DNA from: Synergistaceae bacterium
GTDB taxonomy: Bacteria; Synergistota; Synergistia; Synergistales; Aminithiophilaceae
NCBI GenBank assembly: GCA_016756725.1
Contig: JAESII010000004.1
Coordinates: 661,482-725,481 of the forward strand
DNA length: 64,000 nucleotides
Direction: 5' to 3'
Made by a program: the position numbers and the translations under genes. This document shows positions 34,044-43,267 of the stretch, in pieces. The notes beneath the pieces were generated by a model that saw only the letters and a program-made list of their open reading frames with translations, made no database searches and was not told the origin of the DNA. The stretch's first letter is position 1; every line of letters starts with the position of its first letter.

Positions 34044-36413
34044 CTAGAAGGTCTCCTGGGCGGTGCGGCTGATGATCTCGTTCTGGTGGAAGATGTCGAG
34101 GTCGACGAAATAGTCGCTGTAGCCGGCGACGCGGACCAGGAGGTCCCGGTAGCTGTCGGGGTCGGCCTGGGCCTTCTTCAGCGTCTCCGTGTCGACGATG
34201 TTGAACTGGATGTGGTGACCGTCGAGGCTGAAGTAGGTCCGGATCAGGTGGATCAGGCTTTCGATGCCCTCATCGTCGGCCAGGACCTGGGGCAGGAAGC
34301 GCTGGTTCAGCAGGGTGCCGCCCGAGTTGACCTGGTCGAGCTTGCCCAGGGACTTGACGACGGCCGTGGGGCCCTTGCGGTCGGCGCCGTGGGAGGGCGA
34401 GGTGCCGTCCGACTCGGGCAGGCCGGCGAGGCGGCCGTTGGGCGTGGCGCCGAGCATCTTGCCGAAGTAGACGTGGCACGTCGTCGACAGGCCGTCCATG
34501 TAGTAGTGGGAGCCCTTCGTGTTGGGCCGGCCGTTGATGTCGGCCACCAGGCTGTCCCAGACCCGCTTGGCCAGAGTATCGGCCTCGTCGTCGTCGTTGC
34601 CGAAGAAGGGCGTCTTGTTGAGGAACTTCTGGCGCAGGGCCTCTTCGCCCTCGAAGTTTTTCGCCAGAACCTCGAGGAGTTTCTCCATGGCGACGGCCTT
34701 GTCGTCGAAGACGTGCTTCCTGATGACCGACAGGCTGTCGGTGACGGTGCCGATGCCGCAGCACTGGATGTAGTTCGTGTTGTACCGGGGGCCGCCGTTG
34801 TAGTAGTCCTTGCCCTTCTCGATGCAGTCGCTCATGACGACGGAGAGGAACGTGGCCGGGGCGTAGGTGGCGTACATCTGCTCCAGGAAGTTGTTGACCT
34901 GCATCTTCCAGTCGACGACGTACTTGAGCTGCTTCTCGAAGGCCTCGTAGAGCTCTTCGAAGCTCTTGAACCGGGTGGCGTCACCGGTGGCGAGGCCGAT
35001 TTTCTTGCCCGTCAGGGGGTCGACGCCGTTATTGAGGGTCAGCTCAAGAATCTTGGGGACGTTGAGGTAGCCCGTGAGGATGTAGGCCTCCTTGCCGAAA
35101 CAGCCCGTCTCGATGCAGCCGCTGGTGCCGCCCTCACGGGCGTCCTCGACGGACTTGCCCTTGAGGACCTGCTCCATGACGACCTCGTCGGCGTTGAAGA
35201 CCGAGGGGTAGCCGTAGCCCTTGCGGATGACCTTGGCGGCCGCCTTGAGAACCCGGTCCGGCGTCTTGCGGCTGATCTGGACGTTGAACTGAGGCTGGAG
35301 GAGATGGAGCTCGTCGCCCACCTCGAGAATGAGGTAGGTCACCTCGCTGCTGCCGTCGGAGCCGTCGCGCTTGAGGCCGGCCAGGTTGATGTTGGTGAAG
35401 TCGTTGTAGGTGCCGCTCTCCTTGGCCGTGACGCCCACCTTGGGCGGGGCCGTCTGGTTGTTGACCTTGATCCAGAAGCAGGAGAGAAGCTCCTTGGCCT
35501 TCTCCCGGTCCAGGGTGCCGTCGGCGATGCCCTGCTCGTAGAAGGGAGTCAGGTGCTGGTCGAAATGGCCCGGGTTCATGGCATCCCAGCCGTTGAGCTC
35601 CATGATCGTTCCGAGGTGGACGAACCAGTACATCTGGATGGCCTCCCAGAAGTCCCGTGGAGCGTGGGCGGGAACCCAGCGGCAGTTGGCGGCGATCCGC
35701 TCCAGTTCGGCCTTGCGGACGGGGTCGCTCTCCTCGGCGGCCATCTTCTCGGCCAGCTCGGCATGGCGCCGGGCGAAGGCCATGATGGCGTCGCAGGAGT
35801 GGGCCATGCCCTGAAGCTCCTCGTCCTTGGCCGTCGCCTCGGGATCGTTGAGCCAGTCCAGTGCGGCCCGGGACTTCTCGATGTCGGCCTTGAAGTCGAG
35901 CATGCCCTTCTGGTAGATCTTGCCGTCCAGGGTGGTGTGGCCCGGGGCGCGCTGCTCCATGAACTCCGTGTAGACGCCGGCCTCGTAGAGATCCTTCCAT
36001 TCCTGGGGGATGTGGGCGAAGGCCCGGTCGCGCATGCTCCGGCCTCTCCAGTAGGGGATGACCTTTTCCTCGTAGGCCTTGATGTCCTCTTCGTCGACGA
36101 GATAGCGGGCCATCTCGCGGGAGTTGAGGATCTGGAGGTCCTCGACGGAGTGACAGGTCAGCTCGGGGAAGGTGCAGACGGCCTTGGGGGCGGGTCCGCG
36201 CTCGCCGACGATGAGCTCGTCGTCGCCGATATAGAGGGTCTGGTTCTCGCAGAGATTCTTGAAATTCAGGCCCCGAAGCACGGGCAGAGGGTACTTGCCG
36301 TAGTTTTCCTTGTAGAATTCCGTTTCGATCAGGGCCCGCTCGATGGAGATCCGCGGCTGGGCCTCGAAGCTCCGCCGTCTCAGCTTTTTGATGCGTTCGT
36401 TCATTCCTGTCAT
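34044..36413 (-). CDS. hypD: Glycyl radical enzyme, probable 4-hydroxyproline dehydratase
   Basis: 789 residues. Cys433 and Glu435 in SGCIETGCFG are the thiyl-radical and general-base residues; Gly764 in RVAGYSDYF carries the radical. From memory of the characterised trans-4-hydroxy-L-proline dehydratase HypD (Cys434, Glu436, Gly765, Phe152, His160, Asp278), Phe151, His159 and Asp277 occupy the same places with a constant offset of one, and the length is equal. HypD makes pyrroline-5-carboxylate. Activated by the radical-SAM protein at 21546. Start at 36413; ATG at 36404 is an alternative with better ribosome spacing. Other GRE dehydratases cannot be fully excluded. Confidence 0.8.
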   Translation of the reverse strand: MTGMNERIKKLRRRSFEAQPRISIERALIETEFYKENYGKYPLPVLRGLNFKNLCENQTLYIGDDELIVGERGPAPKAVCTFPELTCHSVEDLQILNSREMARYLVDEEDIKAYEEKVIPYWRGRSMRDRAFAHIPQEWKDLYEAGVYTEFMEQRAPGHTTLDGKIYQKGMLDFKADIEKSRAALDWLNDPEATAKDEELQGMAHSCDAIMAFARRHAELAEKMAAEESDPVRKAELERIAANCRWVPAHAPRDFWEAIQMYWFVHLGTIMELNGWDAMNPGHFDQHLTPFYEQGIADGTLDREKAKELLSCFWIKVNNQTAPPKVGVTAKESGTYNDFTNINLAGLKRDGSDGSSEVTYLILEVGDELHLLQPQFNVQISRKTPDRVLKAAAKVIRKGYGYPSVFNADEVVMEQVLKGKSVEDAREGGTSGCIETGCFGKEAYILTGYLNVPKILELTLNNGVDPLTGKKIGLATGDATRFKSFEELYEAFEKQLKYVVDWKMQVNNFLEQMYATYAPATFLSVVMSDCIEKGKDYYNGGPRYNTNYIQCCGIGTVTDSLSVIRKHVFDDKAVAMEKLLEVLAKNFEGEEALRQKFLNKTPFFGNDDDEADTLAKRVWDSLVADINGRPNTKGSHYYMDGLSTTCHVYFGKMLGATPNGRLAGLPESDGTSPSHGADRKGPTAVVKSLGKLDQVNSGGTLLNQRFLPQVLADDEGIESLIHLIRTYFSLDGHHIQFNIVDTETLKKAQADPDSYRDLLVRVAGYSDYFVDLDIFHQNEIISRTAQETF

Positions 36414-36505
36414 CCCCCAATCTTGACGATAAAAAGACTGTCTCCCTCAAACTCCCCGGGGGCCAGATCGGACGATTTTTCGAGAGACTGCCCCAGGATC
36501 TTTTA

Positions 36506-36551
36506 GTATGTGATGTATCTAGAATATAGGCCATGAGCCCCGATTCGTCAA
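36506..36551 (-). promoter_or_regulatory. Promoter of the glycyl radical enzyme with GntR site
   Basis: On the minus strand: TTGACG (complement of 36546-36551), 17 bases, TATATT (complement of 36523-36528), 3 bases, then GATACATCACATAC (complement of 36506-36519). Operator sequence and placement match the gntR promoter at 23198-23243. Confidence 0.8.
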
Positions 36552-36705
36552 GGGCAGGCCCTTCTTTTCGTCATGAAAGGCGAGGACTCCTGCGGTGAAT
36601 GACGGGATACCGGCGAAGTGTCTTGGCATTGGTCGGCCTTTATCGGGAAAGGGGTCTTCTGTCGCGGTGCGTCAAGGCGAGGGTAATATATCACGAAACC
36701 TTGAG

Positions 36706-36742
36706 GTGCCGCGGCCCTTCCCTTAGGGAAGGGCCGCGGCAC
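36706..36742. terminator. Terminator, 17-bp perfect stem
   Basis: Arms 36706-36722 and 36726-36742 with loop TTA. It sits directly after the stop of the leftward RND gene. The 36552-36705 stretch shows no gene. Confidence 0.82.
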
Positions 36743-36753
36743 TTTCAGGCAGG

Positions 36754-39700
36754 CTATTCCTCCCTGATGGAGAAGAAGAGGACGTAGAGGACGGGGACGA
36801 CGATGAGCGTCAGGGCCGTGGCGAAGGAGAGGCCGAACATGATCGTCACCGCCATGGAGGCGAAGAGGGTGTCGAAGTAGAGGGGAATCATGCCCAGAAC
36901 CGTCGTGAGGGCCGCCATGAGCACAGGACGGACGCGGCTCACCGAGGAGTCGACGACGGCCTGGAAGGGCGGCTTGCCCTGGCCGATCTCGAGGTTGAAC
37001 TGATCGAGGAGGACGATGGCGTTTTTGATGAGCATCCCCGCCAGGCTGAGGAAGCCGAGCATGGCCATGAAGCTGAAGGGCTGGTCCATCAGGAGGAGCC
37101 CCGCCGTCATACCGATGACGGAGAGGGGAAGGCAGAGGAGGATGAGAGCCGTCTCCTTGAGTCCGTTGAAGAGGAGGACGAGGATGACGACGATGGCCAG
37201 AAAGCCCAGGGGGATCATGCCCATCAGCCCCTTCTGGGCGTCGGCGGAGCTCTCGTGTTCACCGCCCCACTCCATGCGGTAGCCTCCGGGCAGTTCGATC
37301 GCCTCGATCCGGGGGCTGAGGCGTCCGAAGAGGCTGTCGGCGTCGCCGTCGATGGGGTCGCATTCGACGGTGAGGGTCTTCATCCGGTCACGGCGGCGGA
37401 TGACGGGGTCTTCGGCGACGGTGGCCAGTCGTTCCGTGACCTGGCTGAGGGCGATGTAGCGGCCCATGAGGGGGCTCCAGACGGGAGTGTCCAGGATGGC
37501 CTCGCTGTTGCCCCGCTCGGCCGAGGGGAAGCGGGTCACGATGGGGATGAGGCGGTCGCCCTCCCGGTAGAGCCCCGCCCGTGTGCCGCCGAAGGCCAGT
37601 TCCAGGGCGCCGGCGATGTCGCGGCGGCTCAGGCCCGCCTGGCGGGCGCGGGCCTCGTCGATGACGGGACGGACGACCTTGATCCGGTTTTCCCAGTCGT
37701 TGCGTATGCTGACGGCATAGGCGTCGGCGATCATCAGGCTCCGGGCCTCCTCGCCGAGGCGGCGGAGGATTTCGGCGTCGGGGCCGGTGAAGCGGACCTG
37801 GATCTTGGCGTCGCCCGAGGTTCCCTTGGCGAAGGCCTTGATGCGGGGTTCCACGTTGGGCAGCAGTTCCAGCGCGGCCTGGCGGACTTTTTCCATCAGG
37901 GGGCGGGTGTGCTTGGGGTCGGTCGTCTTGACGATGATCTGGCCGTAGTGGCTGCCGGGATCGCCGGGCGTGTAGGAGAGGATGAAGCGGAGGGCTCCCT
38001 GGCCGACGAAGGCCGCCGTCGATTCCGTCTCGGGCTGGTCGAGGAGGAAGGCTTCAACGCGGGCGAGCTGGGCTGACGTCTCCTCGATGCGCGTTCCCTG
38101 GGGCCACCAGAAGTCCATGGAGAACTGGGGGCCGGAGGCGTCGGGGAAGAAGGCCTGAGGGACGCGGCCGAAGCCGACGAAGGCCAGGGCCAGGAGTCCC
38201 ATGGTGATGGCGACGGTGGCGGCCCGCCTCCTGAGGCAGAAGGTGAGGATCGATCGGTAGAGGTCGTAGAGCTTGCCGCCGTAGGGGTCCTTGCCCTCCA
38301 TGGCAGGCAGGGAGCGGAGGGTCAGGACGCCGAGCAGGGGCGTGACGGTGACGGCCAGGATCCAGCTCAGGAAGAGGGAGATGCCGACGACCTGGAAGAG
38401 GGAGCGGCAGAATTCGCCCGTCGAGTCCGGAGAGAGGCCGATGGGGGCGAAGGCGAGGATGGCGATGAAGGTGGCGCCCAGGAGGGGGAGCTGGGTCTGG
38501 CTGACGATGTCGGCGGCGGCCTTCTCCCGGTCCAGGCCCGACTCGATGCGGACGAGCATGCCGTCGGCGACGACGATGGGGTTGTCGACGAGCATCCCCA
38601 GGGCAATGATGAGCGCTCCCAGGGAGATGCTCTGAAGGTCGATGGCGACGACCTTCATGGCCACGAAGGTGGCGAGGATGGTCAGCAGGAGGATGACGCC
38701 GATGAGCAGCCCCGTCCGCAGCCCCATGAAGATGAGAAGAAGGGCGATGACGATGACCAGGGCTTCGATGAGGTTGATGACGAAATTGTCGATCGACTCC
38801 TGGACCGTGTCGGACTGGTAGTAGATGAGGCCCAGCTCCATCCCCAGGGGTATCTGGGACTCCAGCTCGGCCAGGCGTCTCTTGACGGCCTCGCCCATGG
38901 TGATGACGTTGCCTCCGGCGACGTTGGCCACGCCGATGCCGAGGGCGGGCTTGCCGTTGAAGCGCATCAGCGACTGGGGCGGCGTGATCGGCTCGCGGCT
39001 GATGGCGGCGATGTCGTTGAGGCGGATCAGGTTGCCTGAAGCCCCCCGCAGAAGGAGATCGCCGATCTGCCCCACCGACGTGAAGGCGCCGGTGGGGTCG
39101 ATGCGGAGCCGTTCCGTGCCGACGTCGACCTTGCCCGTCGTCACGACGAGGTTCTGAGCCTGAAGGCTCTGGACGATCTGGTTCAGGGGGATGCCGAGTT
39201 GGGCCAGTGTGGCTCGGGGGATCTCGACGAAGATGCCCTCGCGCTGGATGCCGCCGATTTCGACGCGGGCCACGCCGTCGACGAGGAGGAGCTCCTTGCG
39301 CAGGAAGTCGGCCGTCCGGCGCAGCTCCTCCAGGGTGTAGTCCGAGCCGGTGAGGCCGAAATAGACGCCGTAGACGGCGCCGTAGTCGTCGTTGACCAGG
39401 GAGGGGCCGGCCCCGGGGGGGAGGTTGCACTGGTCGTCGTTGACCTTGCGGCGCAGCTCGTCCCAGATCTGGGGCAGGTCGTGGGCGGTGTATTCGTCCT
39501 TGATGTCGACGTAGACCGTGGACAGGCCCTCCTGGGAGAGGGATCGGACCCTCTTGACCTGGCCCAGCTGCTGTACCGCCGTCTCGACGGCGTCGGTGAC
39601 CTCCTCTTCCACTTCCCGCGGCGTCGCCCCGGGGTAGGAGGTGATGACGACGGCCGTCTTGATGGTGTATTCGGGGTCTTCCAGCTTGCCCAGCCGTCCG

Positions 39701-39786
39701 TAGGCCATGAGGCCCCCGACGGCGATGAGGACGGTCAGAAAGAGGGTGACCGTTTTTTTTCTGATGGCGAAGGAGGCGATATTCAT
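36754..39786 (-). CDS. RND efflux transporter, third system
   Basis: 1010 residues, full length. It begins MNIASFAIRKKTVTLFLTVL with TM1, then GKLEDPEYTIKTAVV and the YPGA-TPREVEEEVT segment of the first porter domain. TM4 reads GMLVDNPIVVADGM, so the second Asp of the usual Asp-Asp proton relay is Asn, as in some divergent RND subfamilies. The C-terminal half ends with the usual MLIKNAIVLLDQFN and a short tail. It follows its adaptor gene by 10 bases. No outer-membrane factor is encoded here, so it may borrow a TolC-type channel from 14253 or 18986. Confidence 0.92.
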   Translation of the reverse strand: MNIASFAIRKKTVTLFLTVLIAVGGLMAYGRLGKLEDPEYTIKTAVVITSYPGATPREVEEEVTDAVETAVQQLGQVKRVRSLSQEGLSTVYVDIKDEYTAHDLPQIWDELRRKVNDDQCNLPPGAGPSLVNDDYGAVYGVYFGLTGSDYTLEELRRTADFLRKELLLVDGVARVEIGGIQREGIFVEIPRATLAQLGIPLNQIVQSLQAQNLVVTTGKVDVGTERLRIDPTGAFTSVGQIGDLLLRGASGNLIRLNDIAAISREPITPPQSLMRFNGKPALGIGVANVAGGNVITMGEAVKRRLAELESQIPLGMELGLIYYQSDTVQESIDNFVINLIEALVIVIALLLIFMGLRTGLLIGVILLLTILATFVAMKVVAIDLQSISLGALIIALGMLVDNPIVVADGMLVRIESGLDREKAAADIVSQTQLPLLGATFIAILAFAPIGLSPDSTGEFCRSLFQVVGISLFLSWILAVTVTPLLGVLTLRSLPAMEGKDPYGGKLYDLYRSILTFCLRRRAATVAITMGLLALAFVGFGRVPQAFFPDASGPQFSMDFWWPQGTRIEETSAQLARVEAFLLDQPETESTAAFVGQGALRFILSYTPGDPGSHYGQIIVKTTDPKHTRPLMEKVRQAALELLPNVEPRIKAFAKGTSGDAKIQVRFTGPDAEILRRLGEEARSLMIADAYAVSIRNDWENRIKVVRPVIDEARARQAGLSRRDIAGALELAFGGTRAGLYREGDRLIPIVTRFPSAERGNSEAILDTPVWSPLMGRYIALSQVTERLATVAEDPVIRRRDRMKTLTVECDPIDGDADSLFGRLSPRIEAIELPGGYRMEWGGEHESSADAQKGLMGMIPLGFLAIVVILVLLFNGLKETALILLCLPLSVIGMTAGLLLMDQPFSFMAMLGFLSLAGMLIKNAIVLLDQFNLEIGQGKPPFQAVVDSSVSRVRPVLMAALTTVLGMIPLYFDTLFASMAVTIMFGLSFATALTLIVVPVLYVLFFSIREE

Positions 39787-39796
39787 CGGCGCCGCC

Positions 39797-41071
39797 TCAG
39801 CGGGAATCCTGAAGGAGCGTGACCTCGTCCCCTTCGGAGAGAAGCGTCACGCCGGCCGTGACGATGCGGTCCCCCGCCTCAAGGCCTTCGACGAGGACGC
39901 TCTCTTCCTTGTAGCCCTTGACGGCGACGGCGGTGCGGCGGACGGTGAGCGTCACGGCGTCCACCTTCCAGACCGACTGCCGTTCGCCCTCTTCGGCCAT
40001 CAGGGCCGACGGCGGCAGGGCGAAGAGGGTCGTGTCGGCGGCGCCCCCCTCGAGATCGATGAGGACTTCGGCCGTCATGCCCGGAAGGAGGGTCAGTTCG
40101 CCGGGCTTGGGCATGACGAAGGTGACGGCGTAGGCCTGGGTCTGGGCGTCGGCCTGGGTGGTCACTTCCTTCAGGGCCAGGGCGAAGGTCCGTCCCGGGA
40201 GGGAGTCGAAGCGGGCCCGGATGCGGGGATCGGGGATGGACCGGGCCCGGGCGAGATCCCGTTCGGGCAGGGCGATGACGAGCTCGATGGCGTCCAGGTC
40301 CTGGAGGGTGACGATGGGCTGGTTGGCCTGGACGGTCTGGTAGTTGTCGACGTAGCGGTCGCCGATGAGGCCCTGGAAGGGGGCGCGGAGCTCCGTGTCC
40401 TTCAGGGCCGCCTCGGCGGCGTCGACCTGGGACTGGAGGCCGCGGATGGTGGACTCCATGGCGCGGATGTCCTCGGGGCGGGCACCGGCCTGGCCCTTGT
40501 GAAGGTCCTGAGTGGCCTGGTCGACCTGGGCCTTGGCGACCTGGTAGCTCGTCTTGACCCGGTCGTACTCGACGGCCGAGACGGCGCCGTCCCTGTAGAG
40601 GGCCTCGTAGCGGTTGTACTGGGCCTGGGCCTCGGCGAGCTGGGCCCGGGCGGCCGAGAGCTGGGCCTGAAGGACGGCCAGGTCCTCCTTGCGGGCACCG
40701 GCTTTCATGGCCGCCAGCTGGGCCTGGGCGTTCTCGAGGGCGCTTTTCGTATTGGCCAGGCGGATCTCGTAGTCGCGAGGATCGATCCGGGCCAGGAGTT
40801 CACCCTCTCCGACGGCCTTTCCCTTCGTCGCCGGCAGCTCGACGAGGGGGCCTGAGACGCGGAAGGAGAGGTCCACCTTCTGGTTCGCCTGGACCCGGGC
40901 GGGGAAGGTCCTCATCGTCCCGCCCTCGCCGATGCCGACGACGACGGTCTTGACGGGACGGGCGGCCTTTGTCGTCTCCTGAGGCGTCTCGTGGCCTCCG
41001 AGGGTGAGGAAAAACCCCAGGGCGGCGGCGAGAGCCGCCGCGGCGATCATTTGTTTTTTCGTCACTTTCAT
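39797..41071 (-). CDS. RND periplasmic adaptor, third system
   Basis: 424 residues. N-terminal membrane anchor (about 8-26), lipoyl halves near 55-90 and 235-265 (LRAPFQGLIGDRYVDNYQTV), and a long Gln/Ala-rich helical hairpin between them (about 95-225), then beta-barrel and proximal domains. No lipobox Cys. ATG at 41071, 33 bases after the serine dehydratase gene, suggests one transcript: dehydratase, adaptor, pump. Confidence 0.9.
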   Translation of the reverse strand: MKVTKKQMIAAAALAAALGFFLTLGGHETPQETTKAARPVKTVVVGIGEGGTMRTFPARVQANQKVDLSFRVSGPLVELPATKGKAVGEGELLARIDPRDYEIRLANTKSALENAQAQLAAMKAGARKEDLAVLQAQLSAARAQLAEAQAQYNRYEALYRDGAVSAVEYDRVKTSYQVAKAQVDQATQDLHKGQAGARPEDIRAMESTIRGLQSQVDAAEAALKDTELRAPFQGLIGDRYVDNYQTVQANQPIVTLQDLDAIELVIALPERDLARARSIPDPRIRARFDSLPGRTFALALKEVTTQADAQTQAYAVTFVMPKPGELTLLPGMTAEVLIDLEGGAADTTLFALPPSALMAEEGERQSVWKVDAVTLTVRRTAVAVKGYKEESVLVEGLEAGDRIVTAGVTLLSEGDEVTLLQDSR

Positions 41072-41104
41072 CTCCGATCGTCCTCTCTGTCCGGTCTGAC
41101 GTTC

Positions 41105-42646
41105 TCAGTTGCCGTCGCGGCGTCTCATGGCTCTGGCAGAGGGGCAGAGGGCCAGTCCCCCACGGGCGGTGCAGCGCAGTTCCTCGGGGAGCATCCGTCC
41201 CGTCGAATCGACGGCGTCGATCGTCTCGTCGAGGGGGACGGGATTCTCGTAGCCGCCGAGAATCATGTCGGCACAGAGGAAGGCCTGGGAGGCCAAGGCG
41301 GCGTTGCGGCTGTGGCAGGGCACCTCGACGACGCCCTGAACGAGGTCGCAGACGGAGCCCATCATGTTCTGGAAGACCGTCGCTGCGGCGTCGCAGGCCT
41401 GAAGGGCCGTCCCTCCGGCGGCTTCGACGACGGCCGCTGCGGCCATGGCTCCGGCGGCGCCGATCTCGACCTGGCAGCCGCAGACTTCGGCGGAGAAGGT
41501 GCTTCTCCGGTCCAGGGCGAGGCCGATGGCTCCGGCGGCCCACATCGCCTTCACCGTCGCCTCCCGGGAGATGTTCAGGTCCTCCATGAGCGTCGTCGTC
41601 ACGGCGGGAAGGACTCCGGCCGATCCGCCTGTCGGAGCGGCGCAGACGACGCCGCTGCCGCCGTTGGTGTGCATCGCCGCCAGGGCGCGGGCCGCCGCCC
41701 GGACATGGGGGCCGCCCAGGGCCATCGTGCCGGCCTTCTCGGCGGCGAGCACCTTCGAGGCCGTAGGCTCGAGAAGCTGCATGGGCGGGTTTTCCTCCAG
41801 CCCCTGGCGGACCGATTCGATCATGACGACAAGGCGGTGGTCCATCTCGGCCAGGAGCTCTTCCCGGGTGAGACCCAAGAGGCGTTCCTCATAGGCCAGG
41901 GCCGCCTCGGCCAGGGACCAGCCCTTTCTATCCGCCAGGAGGAGAAGTTCCTTCGTGTCCTGAAAGAGGATCTCCCCCTTGAGGGGATGCATGACCGGTC
42001 TGGCCTGGCGGAGGCGCTTCAGGCCGGGAAGCGCCCTCAGTGTCTCCACGAGGGCCTCGTCGGGCCCTGCCGGTGCCGAGCCGTGAAGAAGCACCGTCCT
42101 GGATCCGTCGATGCGCTTTGTCCGGGGATCCCAGGCGAGAAGCCGTTCCAGGAAGGCCGGTGCCGCCGTGGCCTCGACTTCGACGAGCAGTTCGTGGCTG
42201 TCGCCGACGATGCGGAGGGGGAAGCCGTCGACGGAGGCGATCTCGATGGAGCCGCCGCCGACGGAGCGGGAGTGGAGGACGACGGAAGAGTGGGCTCCCT
42301 CAAGACGGAGCAGGGTGCTGTTGGGGTGGTCCGCCTCGTCGAAGGGCTCCAGGGCGAAGCGGAGAGAAAGGCCTTCCTCTTCGGCCACCTGGAACATGGC
42401 CGCGAAGTCGCTGTCGGTGAGATTCCTCTCCAGAAGGCCCGTGACGAAAGCCAGGTCGCTGCCCTGGTCGTGGTAGCAGACGGCCAGGGAGCTGGACGGA
42501 TCGATCAGAAATTCGGCCTTCAGGGGCTTCTCGCCGAGGAGGTCCCGGGCGACTCGGCCGATGCGGTGAGGGCCGGCTGTGTGGGAACTCGAGGGCCCTC
42601 TCATGATGGGGCCGATGACATGGTTCAGGATGCTGACGCGCTTCAT
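41105..42646 (-). CDS. sdaA: L-serine dehydratase, iron-sulfur, one-chain type
   Basis: 513 residues joining the beta domain (about 1-200; GPIMRGPSSSHTAGPHRIG is the typical start) and the alpha catalytic domain (about 225-513). Cluster cysteines are in VVCAAPTGGSAGVLPA, EVCGCQVEIG and MGSVCDLVQGVVEVPC. Converts L-serine to pyruvate and ammonia using a 4Fe-4S cluster, a main energy route in amino-acid fermenters. Clusters would come from the isc operon encoded next to it. ATG at 42646 follows GGAGGAGATC. The chain is longer than most single-chain family members by a linker region near 200-225. Confidence 0.92.
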   Translation of the reverse strand: MKRVSILNHVIGPIMRGPSSSHTAGPHRIGRVARDLLGEKPLKAEFLIDPSSSLAVCYHDQGSDLAFVTGLLERNLTDSDFAAMFQVAEEEGLSLRFALEPFDEADHPNSTLLRLEGAHSSVVLHSRSVGGGSIEIASVDGFPLRIVGDSHELLVEVEATAAPAFLERLLAWDPRTKRIDGSRTVLLHGSAPAGPDEALVETLRALPGLKRLRQARPVMHPLKGEILFQDTKELLLLADRKGWSLAEAALAYEERLLGLTREELLAEMDHRLVVMIESVRQGLEENPPMQLLEPTASKVLAAEKAGTMALGGPHVRAAARALAAMHTNGGSGVVCAAPTGGSAGVLPAVTTTLMEDLNISREATVKAMWAAGAIGLALDRRSTFSAEVCGCQVEIGAAGAMAAAAVVEAAGGTALQACDAAATVFQNMMGSVCDLVQGVVEVPCHSRNAALASQAFLCADMILGGYENPVPLDETIDAVDSTGRMLPEELRCTARGGLALCPSARAMRRRDGN

Positions 42647-42683
42647 CCGGATCTCCTCCCTCGTAATGCTTTTTTCAAGGAAG

Positions 42684-42712
42684 AGTATAACCGCTGCGGC
42701 TCCCCGGAGGAA
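42684..42712 (-). promoter_or_regulatory. Probable promoter of the serine dehydratase operon
   Basis: On the minus strand: TTCCTC (complement of 42707-42712), 17 bases, TATACT (complement of 42684-42689). Good -10, poor -35. Confidence 0.5.
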
Positions 42713-42744
42713 GGGATCTTTTTCTGGGCCCCATGCAGGAGACA

Positions 42745-42792
42745 GCGTCGAAGAAGGGGAAAGGCCCCGGGGCCTTTCCCCTTCTTCGACGC
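42745..42792. terminator. Terminator, 24-bp perfect palindrome
   Basis: 48 bases fully self-complementary (GCGTCGAAGAAGGGGAAAGG.. and its complement). It separates the isc operon from the serine dehydratase gene; both run leftwards, so it ends isc transcription. No T tract. Confidence 0.8.
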
Positions 42793-42818
42793 AAGGGATC
42801 CTTATGGCCTCGAGAGCC

Positions 42819-43262
42819 TCACAGGCCGCATCGGTGATGGTCGTGGCCGTCGTGATCGTGGGAGCCGTGGCCCTTTTCCTCCCACGGCTCCAGTCCCTGG
42901 CGGACGCGGTAGTCGTTGATGGCCTTGTGGATGGCCTCCTCGGCCAGGACGGAGCAGTGCATCTTCACCGGAGGCAGTCCGTCCAGCGCCTGGGCCACGG
43001 CCTGATTCGTCAGATCCCAGGCATCCTCGACGGTCTTGCCCAGGATCATCTCCGTGGCCATGCTCGACGAGGCGATGGCCGAGGCGCAGCCGAAGGTCTT
43101 GAACTTGACGTCGACGATGCGCCCCTCCTCGACCTTGAGATACATCTTCATGATGTCACCGCACTTGGCGTTGCCCACCTCGCCGACTCCGTCGGCGTTC
43201 TCGATCTCACCCACGTTGCGGGGGTTGCGGAAGTGCTCCATGACGATCTCGCTGTACAGCAT
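42819..43262 (-). CDS. iscU: Fe-S cluster scaffold, IscU/NifU-like
   Basis: 147 residues. The three scaffold cysteines are present: NAKCGD (near 34), FGCASAIASSS (near 59) and KMHCS (near 101). N-terminal MLYSEIVMEHFRNPRNVGE is family-typical. The C-terminus is an added His/Asp-rich tail (GHGSHDHDGHDHHRC), unusual for IscU and probably metal-binding. Receives sulfur from the desulfurase encoded just upstream (5-base gap). Third gene of the iscR-iscS-iscU operon. Confidence 0.92.
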   Translation of the reverse strand: MLYSEIVMEHFRNPRNVGEIENADGVGEVGNAKCGDIMKMYLKVEEGRIVDVKFKTFGCASAIASSSMATEMILGKTVEDAWDLTNQAVAQALDGLPPVKMHCSVLAEEAIHKAINDYRVRQGLEPWEEKGHGSHDHDGHDHHRCGL

Positions 43263-43267
43263 GGTTT

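Noticed and set aside
32373-36506. Very long open frame on the plus strand opposite the glycyl radical enzyme and copper-protein genes
   Set aside because: Antisense of two well-supported genes on the minus strand; low-complexity Gly/Asp/Glu-rich translation caused by third-position GC bias.
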